From Owenia fusiformis (lineage: Eukaryota; Annelida; Polychaeta; Sabellida; Oweniidae), in NCBI GenBank assembly GCA_903813345.2, contig CAIIXF020000008.1, forward strand, positions 19,516,822-19,580,821: DNA of 64,000 nucleotides, given 5' to 3'. A program made the position numbers and the translations under genes. Below, piece by piece: positions 44,101-54,789 of this stretch (the first letter of the stretch is position 1; the number at the start of each line of letters is the position of its first letter). The notes under the pieces are model-generated. The model ran no database searches. It was not told the origin of the DNA and saw only the letters and a program-made list of their open reading frames with translations.

Positions 44101-45199
44101 TTTTCCAATTAAATACATATTGTTTTAGTCGTTATTCGCGAATGCAATTTTCGGCTGTCGGCTGACGAATTAACCTACTATTTTATGGGCACCTCATTTA
44201 AATAAGAATCGAACCTGCCGCTATTTCATTCATATTTAGATGAGTTGGTCATAAAATAGTATGTAAAGCCCCCCTCACATATGAACGAATCCACTTAACA
44301 CATTCTTTCGAATAGGAATTGGGTAAAATTCCTTCCAATTACTGTAGTATATGTACATTGTGCATCGTTGGGGTGTTCGTATGTGTAAGTATCCCTTCGG
44401 AAAGCTTCGGACGATTTCGGAACCATGCGCAAAGATACGCTTAGGTTCGCATTTACCCAATTCGCAAGACTGCGTTAGGTAGATTCGTTCATATGTGAGG
44501 GGGCCTTCAATCCGGTAGCCGACAGCCGAATGTTGCATTCGCGAATACAAGCTTAGTTGTCAGTGTTTTACCTTGGGTGAGGAAGGAGCGTAATTTTATT
44601 ATTTCATTTACAAGATTGCAGTTGACTTCGTTGACACTTATTAATTCGAAATCCAAAGTTGCTGCCATAATCCAATATTGTATCAGTTTTGATGTGTAAT
44701 TATCACAGGTTGATAATTCTTGATTTAAAGCAGTCGCAACATCCTAAAACATGACAGTATCCATGTTCTACATCTACTTAACTCGACGTACAGTCAAAAT
44801 AACAACATGTATATGACCTTCCGCTTTTTAGAATTTTTGTTTTCTCGATTTATAGCCCCTTGAAAGGTCGTGGGTTCTGACTTTTAGAAAATTTGAGAAA
44901 ATAATGGCAGCTAAATTGCTAGATATTTGATTTTCAAATAAACAGCAATTCCAGTATTAGTCCCGTATTGGATTACTACATTGGTGTAAACGCAATGAAT
45001 TATAGTTTGTAATTTAAATTATGTTTAGGTGTAAATCAGTGAAACAAAAATAATATGAACATCTTCATTGTTAACTTAAAATTTAAATATTTACTTACTT
45101 GGTCATATTGACAAACAGTCTGATCAGAGGACTGAGTATCATATTTAATCGCAACTTTGTATTTTGCAATTAGCATTGACCGAGCGCAGGAGTCTATCG
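38171..45199 (-). CDS. Secreted-protein paralogue, copy C (five exons, first exon not found)
   Basis: Minus-strand exons: 45199-45099, 44743-44572, 39547-39506, 38858-38739 and 38316-38171. All are open and phase-matched to copy A, with intact GTAAGT/GTAAGA donors and all seven cysteines. It differs from A by a handful of residues, such as ALPDAM for AFPDAM and KYHNKDG for KYQNKDG. A 4.4 kb element now occupies the intron before 39547, ending 10 bases from the CAG acceptor but keeping TTTCTTGTTACAG. Upstream of 45199 the frame stays open for about 26 more codons (QTEDVMSCCSHDAYNYIA), so an alternative longer exon is possible. No signal-peptide exon was found. Confidence 0.72.
39013..39372. 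repeat. 41-bp minisatellite, 9 copies
   Basis: Same unit and position as 33392-33880, in copy C. Nine units against twelve shows array-length change since the B-C duplication. Confidence 0.95.
39561..43931. mobile_element. 4.4 kb inverted-repeat element inserted between AAA and TTT, no TSD (Spy-like)
   Basis: The left end GGTGCACGTAAGATATGG and the inverted right end GGAGCATGTAAGGTATGG begin ~220 bp of terminal inverted repeat that includes CAAGCCATTTTCAAAGGGC. Copy B has the empty site AAGAAATTTAAG; here it reads AAGAAA, element, TTTAAG, with no bases gained or lost. Precise insertion between AAA and TTT without duplication is the described behaviour of Spy transposons (Harbinger-related). 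The interior has no recognisable transposase: frames are short, and 41460-41830 has degenerate internal repeats of GAAGCAAGTTGAAAAAT. Non-autonomous or decayed. Confidence 0.8.
44132..44550. repeat. MITE nested within a MITE, copy C
   Basis: The counterpart of 34266-34683, differing by a few bases only. Confidence 0.78.
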
Positions 45200-45993
45200 C
45201 TGCAATATAATTATAAGCATCGTGTGAACAACATGACATCACATCCTCAGTTTGTTCATCATTGTGTGAACATTATATTTTAAAGGCCCACTTTGCGTAT
45301 TTCCAACGTGTTTGGGCAAAATTAAGACTTACATTTGAATTTCATTTATTGAATTTATTGATAAGAACCTTATCTTTCATTTGACACCAACAATACCTCA
45401 AACGGACCACATCAAAGCTTACAATAAATTATCAAAAAATATTTTCGATCTGTCGAGCTTTATACTCGTATATCAAATTTTTATCAATGTCATTGAAAGA
45501 TGACAGAGTTGTTTGTATTACATGATACATTCAATTTAATAGAAGTGTTGCCATCTTTTAAATCAACAGTAATTTAAAACATGCACTTTATTTAACATGC
45601 GTATGCACTTCTAATGATCTCTGAACTTCGTATGCTTTTCCTATGTGAGTTTTTTTTGGTTCAATATTAAAGCAAATCAAACTTTGTGTCATATTTGAGC
45701 GAGTGTGTGAGTAACATGTTTCAATGATAATTTAATTTCAAGTCCTGAACTAATTGTTATAAAACGCGGTAACCTGACGTCCGTCAACACCAGGGATTGG
45801 TTGTACATAAACATTTTAATTGTTTTTTTTATTATTGTATGTAACATAATAATCTCAACCCCTTATGTAATATTTTATATAACACATGTAAACACACCAA
45901 TTCTGGTGGATAAAATAAACATAAATAAATAAAACTAAAAGTTTTTATTATTAAAGGCTGATATTTCAGCAGCATCTTTGGAACTTCCTGATT

Positions 45994-47815
45994 AGTACTA
46001 CGGCCAAGGCCATTTGTGTCCAAAACACCTAGATTCAATTTGACTTTAGATTCTTGTAGGTGACCCCAAGGCATGTAAAAAAAAGTTTGTGAACCCTTGC
46101 AAAGCAGGCTCAGCAAATTTTATCATTTTCGAGTCGGAGTTTGAGCATATGCTTTAAACTATTTAATATCTCATTTGAGGATATTGCAATTATAATGAAA
46201 CATTGTTAATATATCAATAAGGCATGTTTGAAGAATTTCTGAAAGTTTGGGTATTATTCAATAAAATTGAGTAGAGATATGGGATAATTTGTCCCTAAAA
46301 GTACATAATTTCTCTTCAAAATTTCTTAATCAGTCGATAGTTAATCAGTCATTTAAAAAACAGTAAGGGCCTTTGGTACTTACATTTTATATTTTTTACA
46401 GCTTATCATTGCCATACCCCATAAATCCGTTTAGGGTATGTGTGGTCAGCAATTGGAAATACATGTATGTGTACTAATAACATTTTTCAAAATTGTATTT
46501 CAGGTGCCATTCTATCCTAATCATTTATGTTCGGTTGAGAGTAATGAATTAGAACATAAATATTTTCTATTGTGTACTTGTAAACTCGGTTACCAATCAG
46601 ATTGGCGTGTAGTTTCATGCATGTGTTTGTTTCTGAGTGAGTGAGTTGTATTGTTATTGTGGTAGATTGCTGGATATTTAGGATCATTCTGGCTTTTGTC
46701 GCCTATGCATGAACACTTCACAGAATAAAACTGTTAACAAATGCCGATAGGTGGAGGGGTAATTCCATACCTTTCCTAATTGTTAGGTTTTAATGGTGTG
46801 AAGGACCCCAAAATCAATCGGTATTTTCATTTTTCATAAACTATGTAAGAAGATTCACACCCTTTTTGGTAAATATAAATCTGATGCAACAATCTGTGTT
46901 ATATAAGAATTGTACAACACTTTTCTCAAATAAACTTAACTGTTTTGTGCATTCCATTTATACATATATTGTACTTAGTATATGCATTCCATGTGTACTT
47001 ATATTGTACTTATCCTTCCCATTCATTTACATACGAATAAAGCGACCGCAAGCCATTTGCTTATTCTTAAGATAATGTCATGTTATTTTGTAACGAGGTG
47101 TAAAGTATGGTATAGAATAATGTTGTTCATGTAGTTATGGTATGTTAAGAAAAAATCATGATGATAATATGTTATATTACACTCCCCATCATAAGTTTTG
47201 TAACTAGAAGTCCCCCTTTGAATCACTTATCAAAGCTTGTCATGCTGTTTGGCAATTTTAAACAAGACATCAAAGCTTTTGAAATAAAGCAATAAGGAAC
47301 AAAATCAAGGTTCAAACATTGACAGACCTTGATATGTTATCATATGAAAACTTGCAGTTGCCAACCTTATGGAGGGGGTGTATATGCTTTGTATTATATG
47401 TGTCATAAATTGTTAAGTTGTAGGAACCTGAAGCCAAATGAAATAATAGTGCTTTACTTTCTCTCCAAGTGATCAATTTCGTTTTTTAAATGACTGATTA
47501 ACTATATATCGACTGATTAAGAAATTTTGAAGAGAGTTATCCCATATCTCTACCAAATTTTGTTGGATAAGACCCAAACTTTCAGGAATTCTTCATACAT
47601 GCCTAATTGATATATTAATAATGCTTCGTTATAATTGCAACACCTTCAAATGAGAAATTAAATAGTTTCAAGCATATGGTCAAACTCCGACTCGAAAATG
47701 ATAAAATTTGCTGACTCAGCATTTTTGAGCCTGCTTTGCAAGGGTTCACAAACTTTCTTTTACTTAATATTGAATCTAGGTGGTTTGGACACAAATGGCC
47801 TTGGCCGTAGTACTA
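45994..47815. repeat. Long inverted repeat element, copy in C, interrupted
   Basis: Same element as 36629-37838, here with a 596-bp insertion in its loop (46522-47117). Confidence 0.8.
46522..47117 (+). mobile_element. 596-bp insertion with LINE-like 3' end
   Basis: Copy B reads CCTAATGTTG across this point. Here TAAT is repeated on both sides (46518-46521, 47118-47121). The 5' part encodes LCSVESNELEHKYFLLC, like the Cys-rich C-terminal motif of LINE ORF2, ending at a stop soon after. The rest is non-coding. Likely a 5'-truncated retrotransposon, though the short TSD and the lack of an A- or microsatellite tail leave doubt. Confidence 0.5.
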
Positions 47816-48403
47816 GATCAATATAATGTCAACAACATGTCCGAACTTGCATGATGCATGGTACCTGGGGCAAATTCTCTTCTCCTTATTTTTGGGTTTT
47901 CGTAAAACACCGACCGCCGACCACCGACCACCGACCAGTCACTCTCCACAGTTGGGTACATGTGGTCGGTGGTCGGCTGACGGTCTTTTACATAAAGATG
48001 AAAAAATGCAAAATTAGAAGTAAAACTAAAACTGGGAATCCAATGACTATAGTACCTTTACTAGGTCGTGATTTAAAAACGTATAATTATCATTTCAAAT
48101 CACGATGAAAACGTTACATCGTCGTGGTGTGTAATGTCATATTTTAAGTGATGTTTCAGTTGTTAGAAGACCAATTTCATCCTGGTTAGTCACTTTGGAA
48201 AAAAACGCACGTAACATTGCATTAAGTTCATTCATATGAAACGCAATAACAAAAACACACAAACATCGTCGAGGTTGACGTCGTAACGTTATGTTTGATT
48301 TCTCAGTTGTTAAACGTCAACTGGTAAAAACTACATTTGATATGACAAAAAAAGCTTTCTAATGGTGTACTGAAATGGTAAGTCGCTTTTAATCCCGATA
48401 AGA

Positions 48404-50571
48404 CACGCCTAACCATCGACAAGGTACAGTCACGTGACCGTGACAAAATATGCCGTAGTACACTTTTGATGTACAATGTCACTATTAACTGATTTTAAGC
48501 AAAGACTATGATGTAGGTTTGATGCAGGTTTTCAAAAAAAAAATTGAGGAATACAAAAAGGATTTCCTGTTTGATATCGCGTGTATTCGATTTCAAAGAC
48601 ATTTATTTTACTAATTACGTTAAAAGATCTTCGAGCAGTGATCGATTTTTTTCGTTGTACGTCTACCCATACAATTGTTCGGTTGGAAAAATGTTGTTTT
48701 TTACACATTTCCTTTGATAATTTTCTCCCCTGACGTCTCGGAGTGTCGAATATTTTAATGAGAATGTGTTTCTCTAAACTGCACAATTTAAGACGGGTTA
48801 AGATTTAATAAATATTCATGCATTTGGTATAATTTAAAAAATCAGAAATGTACGTTGTCAACTCACAGTGTATGTTGTCCCTGTAATTGAAATTCATGAG
48901 TTATAATATTAAACATTGCAATGATTTAATTTCAAAATGCATTAAGGGTTTTATGCGTAACAAGTGATGTTCAACGAACATGCTCCTGTATCCCTAGTAC
49001 AGATAAACAGGTAAACGTGATTTTTTCGTTGAATGCTATTTTATTTTATGAAAGTGTTAATATGGTGATTAATATGTGACCATGGCGTGATATCTTCCGA
49101 CCTTTTTGGCCACTCGGCGTCGGTACGTTACGTTATGTTTAGTTGCACTTTTATGAATTTTAATAATCTCAAGGAGTTCATGGAGAGATCTATACTAGCA
49201 TGATGACTTTCAAAATTTATGCAATAGGGTGTCCCGAAAGTATGGGCCCCCTAGGCAGACATATACCAATGTCTCCATAGTATGTGTCATATATCATTTT
49301 AAAGCTCATCCAAAGTTATATTAATTTGCCGAGTATCATGGTTCAACTCACAAATGGAAAAAGTTACAGGAATACAAAAGTTAGTGTTTGGCCAAAATTA
49401 AAGTCAGTTTTACACCAAAACAATAGTCGGTGTGTCTTCTTAGCCGCCATGTTAACAGCAGCAATACTTTCCATATATGACCTTAAACAGGCTTCAAATA
49501 GGGATATGACGTTTTATAATCCTCATGAAACCTTTTTAAGGCATACGAAGAGTTTCCTTGGAGTATCTACCCTAAACGTCATCTTTTTAGAACTCAATAG
49601 CCATCCTATCTTCGAGAATGGCATCCATATTTTCTGTCACAGGGTCAGGGCTGTTTCCAGGATACTGAAATGAACTATCTTTTTGGCAAAACGCTAATTT
49701 TTGAAATGCCTGTTACTTTTTACCATTTGAACCATCATATTTGGCAAATCAATGTAAGTTTGGATAAGCTTAAAAATGATATATGACACATACTATGGAG
49801 ACATTGGTATATATCTGCCTAGGGAGGGGGGCATACTTTGGGACACTGTATATCTGGAAAGTGCAGAAGTTCAAAAGCCAGGTATGGAACACAAAAAAAG
49901 AATTAGTAACATTGACATTTAATCATATCAATGACAATTTTATGGATTAACGGAACAAATATAAGGGTAAATATATCTGATATGCCTATTAAATATTATT
50001 ACTTTATTATCAAATATGTTCCTTCTATTACACGTACATTATAGCATTTCATTCAATGTAAAATTAACTGTGAATTGAGATCTGTAAGGCCAATGTGACA
50101 ACATACATTCGAGTTGACAACATACATTATCTTTTTTTCGTAGTAGCATCCAAAGTAAAAAGCGGTTTTGCATTAACTCTGAATGTATATTTGTATACTT
50201 ATCTTAAGTTGTGTTAGTCGTAGTTTGGCTGTTATTTGCATAGCACAATAAAAATTAGAGAGAATTTTCAGAAATTCAGTCAAGATTTAGAGATACCTGA
50301 CGTGCTGGGTAGATCTATAACAAGATATTGAAGTTGCTGAGGATCATTTGAAGTAGATATGCATATTTGCAACTTAATTACAAATCGAATGCAACAACTA
50401 CCTGATGGTGAACTGACACAATATTGATCAAATCAATGCTAGTTCTTTCCTCGCTTCCTCATTCTAGAAAATGGCGATCTAAAATGGCGGAAATGACATA
50501 GTACATCAAAAGTGTACTACGGTATATTTTGTCAATGTCACGTGACTGTACCTTGTCGATGGTCAGGCGTG
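48404..50571. mobile_element. CACGCC-ended element, 5-bp TSD, second family member
   Basis: CACGCCTAACCATCG (48404) and its inverted counterpart (to 50571) are flanked by a perfect TAAGA duplication (48399-48403, 50572-50576). The terminal inverted repeats are about 72 bp with few mismatches, including ACAAGGTACAGTCACGTGAC. Only the outermost ~16 bp match the element at 13426, so these are two subfamilies served by one transposase type. It contains a nested MITE at 49227. The 129-codon frame at 49284-49673 lies in that MITE and is not a transposase. Confidence 0.87.
49227..49848. repeat. 622-bp mariner-like MITE nested in the 48404 element
   Basis: GGGTGTCCCGAAAGTATGG and inverted CAGTGTCCCAAAGTATGCC are the ends of ~95 bp inverted repeats that share CTAGGCAGA and ATGTCTCCATAGTATGTGTC. 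They are flanked by TA on both sides. No transposase is encoded. Confidence 0.82.
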
Positions 50572-50993
50572 TAAGAGAACGCATGTAACATTATATCGTG
50601 TTCAGTATTCAGTAGGCTATGACGATAACAAATCATTTTTGTTTCGAAATTGTTAAATTTCAGTAAAAAATTAGGATAAATTCCCGTAGAAACAATAGGT
50701 TGGTTAATGATAGGTTAGGACCTAAGGCAGGGCAATTAATCGAGAGGAGACGGTCATGACCAATTTGTTTGCTTGCCATTCGTTGCAAGGTACAAAATCG
50801 GTAAAAAACGTTGCCTAGTCCAACGATTGACATTCAAAATCAAATTATTAATATTCTAAGGCTACAAATATGTTCGGTCTTTTACATGATATGGTCGGTC
50901 TTTTACACATTTTCTTCAAACCCTGTTTTGAGGCTACCAGTGGAAAACACCGACCGGTCGGTGGTCGGTGGGGTCCGTCTTTTCCGAAAACCC

Positions 50994-51895
50994 TTAAAGA
51001 TATAAACTTATAATTGTCTTGTCTTGGTATTAGCTAGAATCATTATCAAAAACTCATTTATATTTTTTCATTTTTCATGTTGGTCAGAAACATCTAAAAT
51101 ATAATCATGACAACAATTATAATTTGTTTGATAAAGTATGATGAATCATCATTGGATACAGAAGGCAATTTCAAACTTTGTCCACACTCTATCAATGTTG
51201 TAAATATCATCACGCCTATATAACAGACATAAGAGATCACAGTCAAGACTGCCCTGGACGTTTTTGCAAGTTTGAATATACCTGAAAAATCTCTGTGATA
51301 TCTCATTGGTCATTAGTTTATTCTGAGCCTGATTGGCTGCCTGGTTCAAGGCGTGGTTGGGCACTTGTGTTCAGTGACAGGGATATCCCTCGATGGAACC
51401 CATGTACTTGTTATAACGGTGCAATATTCAAGGTTTCTTGTTGGCAGCCAACTGATGACAACAGTCACTCAGTTGAGTGCAATGCATTGTAAAAACGTAT
51501 GTGTGATAGTATAAAAGCATGGGTGTCAAAAGAGACAATTCACCAGAGAGTATACCAAAACACTGCAAAAAATTCTGAAACCACAATTAGTCACAATCAG
51601 AGCTACCAAATATTTATTTTTAATTCATGGACTGCTTGTGCATTTTTAAAGAGAAATCTTTACCATTGGTTATTATTAATCTTAAATGTAATCAAAATTA
51701 TGCATGTATATCAGTGATGATGAATGATCATGAATCATTGTTCATAGAAATATCTCCTTATAAAATGTTTGCAAAATCTGATGTGTTTAAGCAACATCAT
51801 CCAACTAATGTACTAGTGCAATTTTTCAATTTCTAACCAAGCACAGTTATTATGATCACATAATATATATATAAATTTCTGTGTGTCATATGATG
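50994..51895. other. Non-coding stretch downstream of the cyclase gene
   Basis: No exon supported. Short frames here have no recognisable motif. The region probably includes the 3' UTR of the minus-strand gene ending at 51896. Confidence 0.45.
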
Positions 51896-52956
51896 TTATG
51901 TCATGAACAGATATTTTGCAACCAGGCTTGCCAATATAGATATCATGGAGTGAACTACTATTGAGCCTGCATCTCCTACGTGCCATGGATTTACATGGTC
52001 CCAAACTGCATATAGCCGTATTGGCGCTCCAGTACCATTTTCTATCTTTATTGGCATAGCGTATATCTCACTTCCAGTTGCTGGGATTCTTTCAACATTT
52101 GCAGCATTTTCAACACACCATTTCCCAGCATCACATACTGCTTGATGAGCTGGAAAACCAGTTGCTTGTCCAACATCACAACTGACAGCATCTGTCACAA
52201 ATCCTTTGACATTTCTGTTATCAATTGCCCACTTAACAGCAGGTGCTCCAAATCCAGGGAAATGCAACATTGTGGTATTGTTACTCCCAAGAAATGCACT
52301 TTGATTTCCCCAGTAAGCCCCCCAACCAGAGTTCATGACGATAACTGCACCATGTGGAATTGGTTGATTATGTTGTGTCTCCCAGGCTTGCAGGTCTTCC
52401 ACAGTTATAGCATAATCCCGGTTATCAACAGTCTTGTTCCTGATGTCAATAACAACAGCAGCCCCATGTAGATCAGCAAATGGAATTTCATGTAGTTTCC
52501 TCCCATTTTTTGCAAAGTGATATGGAGTGTCAATATGGGTCCCAATATGTTCAGTTGTTTCAAAGTTGTTTGATGCAACACTGAAAATACAGATGTTTCA
52601 CTAATACTAGTAACTCTATGGCAAGACACTGATTTTTGAAAACTAAAAGTCCCTTCTTTTAAAAAACAGTCTGCTCTGACAAAGCAAAAACTTTCACCAC
52701 GTCCAAATAGTTTTGTGAATGAAGCATGTAAAAATAAGTTATTTTATTTCTTTGATTATCCATAGCTTGGACAAAGAAGATGAGATACTTACAAAGGTAC
52801 ACCCAAAACAGGTCCATAGAAGGCAACTGTAGATTTATAAGGAAGAGTTCCAGGCCATCTCATTATGTCTTGGTTGATGTTGTAGGTCAAATCTACAAAT
52901 TTAGCTGCAATGTCATTGGCCAGCAACAGTGCTAGCAAGGCTTTTAGACCAAACAT
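51896..52956 (-). CDS. Cyclase / kynurenine-formamidase-family protein (282 residues)
   Basis: Two minus-strand exons, 52956-52793 and 52580-51896, join in phase 2 (a Phe codon split by the intron, donor GTAAGT, acceptor TTTTCAG). The N-terminus MFGLKALLALLLANDIAA is a signal peptide. Then come VDLTYNINQDIMRWPG and the metal-binding signature HIGTHIDTPYHF (about residues 68-79), diagnostic of the cyclase family (PF04199: arylformamidase, isatin hydrolase). Later blocks GAVIVMNSGW, GKWCVENAANVERIPATG and NGTGAPIRLYAVW fit the fold. The enzymes hydrolyse amide or lactam rings using Zn or Mn. The C-terminus is hydrophobic (ILASLVAKYLF), so GPI anchoring at the cell surface is possible. Substrate not determinable. 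Confidence 0.9.
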
Positions 52957-53024
52957 TACTAGAATCTTCTATTCCTTGTATGTGTCTTGTCTATAGTGGC
53001 AAAAATCAACCACCTGCAGATCAG

Positions 53025-53178
53025 ATTTGAATATTAATTAAGGAATAAATAATGATAGGCCATTCAATATGGTGAAATTCAGCACGAGTTGGACAGAATG
53101 TTGTACAAAGCACGAACCGAAGGTGAGTGCATTTGTACTAACATTCTGTCCAATTAATATTAATTCCTTAAAAAATTT
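53025..53178. repeat. Hairpin MITE upstream of the cyclase gene
   Basis: GGACAGAATGTTGTACAAAG (53091) is mirrored by TTTGTACTAACATTCTGTCC (53133-53152), and the outer AATATTAATTAAGGAAT by ATTCCTTAA-type sequence. Short spacer, no coding. Confidence 0.7.
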
Positions 53179-53879
53179 AGAATTTGTTTGGGCTGTTCTA
53201 TGTTACTCCCCGTTTTAGATTTTATACGGTGTATGCAAACATGGGGTGTCAGTCATAGTTAAATAGTTACAGTAGTTACGGAGGGAGTAAAAAAGAACAG
53301 CTATCCCCGGACAGAGCCCCAGATGTGCAGCTGAGATGTGACGTCACTCAAAACAATGCAAATTGCAGATTGAATAGAGCATGGTCGTGCATCTATGGAG
53401 AATTAAAGAACGTTCTATATTGGCTATGCTGCATTCTGATTGGTTGAGAAATTCGAATAGAGCACGGTCATGTTTGAATTCTGATTCTAAATTTTTGAGT
53501 GTCACTTGACTCTTATGTCTGAAGCCAGTGTGTTAACTGTCATTATCTACAAACTCCATCTTCACCATATCTCTCAAAGATTTTATTGAAATGTCTTATT
53601 TTCTGTCAGTTTTGTACAATTCTGATTCGAAACATATGGGTGTTTCCTGTATTCCTTTTTATTGCATTCTGTTCTCTATACTTGAGTTTTAAAACATGTT
53701 CACAATTTCATATTATTTACTGGTTGATTTTGAAGCATTTGGGTCATCTTGTGTTTGTTAATAAGTCAATAGTATTACTATTAATACACTGTTCCAAAAA
53801 TTAGAGTTGGATCATAGTATTTATTATATACCCAATATGTAACACTGATTATGATTGGTCAATACCTAGTCACATGTTC

Positions 53880-53995
53880 CGAAATAGATTTTCTATTTCC
53901 CTTCGGAAGTTATATTCCCTCAAATGTGACGTCAGCGGGAAAATATATTTGAACTATTGCCCGCTGACGTCACGATTGCAACTTCTATTACCCTT
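53880..53995. repeat. Palindromic element with paired TGACGTCA sites
   Basis: GTGACGTCAGCGGG (53926) and CCCGCTGACGTCAC (53960) form a perfect 14-bp stem around ~20 bp, with weaker symmetry outward. TGACGTCA is the full CRE (CREB/ATF) consensus and occurs twice, at 53927-53934 and 53965-53972. Its relevance to any gene here is unproven. Confidence 0.65.
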
Positions 53996-54433
53996 GGAAA
54001 CGTCTGCGCATCATTACTGCACAGACAAAAAACAGAAAAATTGAGGATAAGCACAAACAGAAATCAACTCTGTTCACCATGACAGAAGTGCGTGAACGAT
54101 ACAATATAAGCAACGTGGATAAAGTTCAATATGTCTGTGTAATCTATTCCGCGTGTAAACGCGATTGAATTTGTCAAGTGAGAGTCTCAGAAATTTCTAG
54201 GCAAAAATTTTCAGAAGCACTCGTTGCCATAAGTTGCGCCCTCAAAACCCGGGTTTGCCGTCATCCAAACCCGCCTTTGCAATAAAACGAACGGTACATT
54301 ATTTGACTCGTAAATCAGAATTTTCATTGCTTTTATTAGAAGGGTTCCTAGTAATTAACTCTTAACTATGGATATGTTGACTAACTGCGCAACGGACTTT
54401 TAACGAGATGTTTTGCGCATAGGGTTATAAAGC

Positions 54434-54763
54434 TATGGCGGATCCGGGGGGGGGGGGGGCCGGGCCCCATGGGCCCTAAGGTTGGCCCAGAAAAAAAAAT
54501 TGGGCCCAAAAAAAATTTAGGCCAAAAAAGGCCTTAAGGCCCCAAAAAGTGGGCATTTTGGTCATTATTGGGCCTTTTAAGGCCTTATTTTTTTTAATTT
54601 TAAGCCAAATTTTGAAGAAAATGGGCCTCAAATTTTCAAAATTTGGGCCCACTTTTCAGTTTTAGGGGCCCAAATTTTTTTTTTCGGCACAAGCGCGGAT
54701 GGTCTTTCTCTGACCTCAAATTTGGGCCCCCCCCCCCTTGTTGGTTCCTGGATCCGCCACTGT
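54434..54763. repeat. hAT-like MITE, GGCGGATCC ends
   Basis: TGGCGGATCCGG with a G run at the left, and a C run with CCTGGATCCGCCACTG at the right, are inverted. The core is dominated by GGGCCC- and AAAAAT-type low-complexity sequence. The CAGTGGCGGATCCAGG terminus is a familiar hAT-type MITE end. Confidence 0.72.
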
Positions 54764-54789
54764 AAAGTGCCCAGTTTGATGAACAAGCT

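Larger units (their letters stand above)
37966..47888. repeat. Tandem duplication unit, second copy (C)
   Basis: A near-identical repeat of 32373-37913, enlarged by a 4371-bp element (39561-43931) and a 596-bp insertion (46522-47117). It lacks the 499-bp TA element of copy B. The right edge coincides with the start of another transposon (47894). Confidence 0.88.
47894..50993. mobile_element. 3.1 kb element with GGGTTTTCG ends, host to nested insertions
   Basis: The left GGGTTTTCGTAAAACACCG and the inverted right GGGTTTTCGGAAAAGACGG begin subterminal arrays of CCGACC repeats (47905-47990; 50945-50975). TTA occurs just outside both ends, suggesting a 3-bp Harbinger-type duplication, but extra T's on the left make this unsure. 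It contains the CACGCC foldback at 48404-50571. No transposase seen. Confidence 0.65.

Noticed and set aside
49284-49673. 129-codon frame as a transposase
   Set aside because: It lies mostly in the core of a TA-flanked MITE and has no DDE, helix-turn-helix or other transposase motif.
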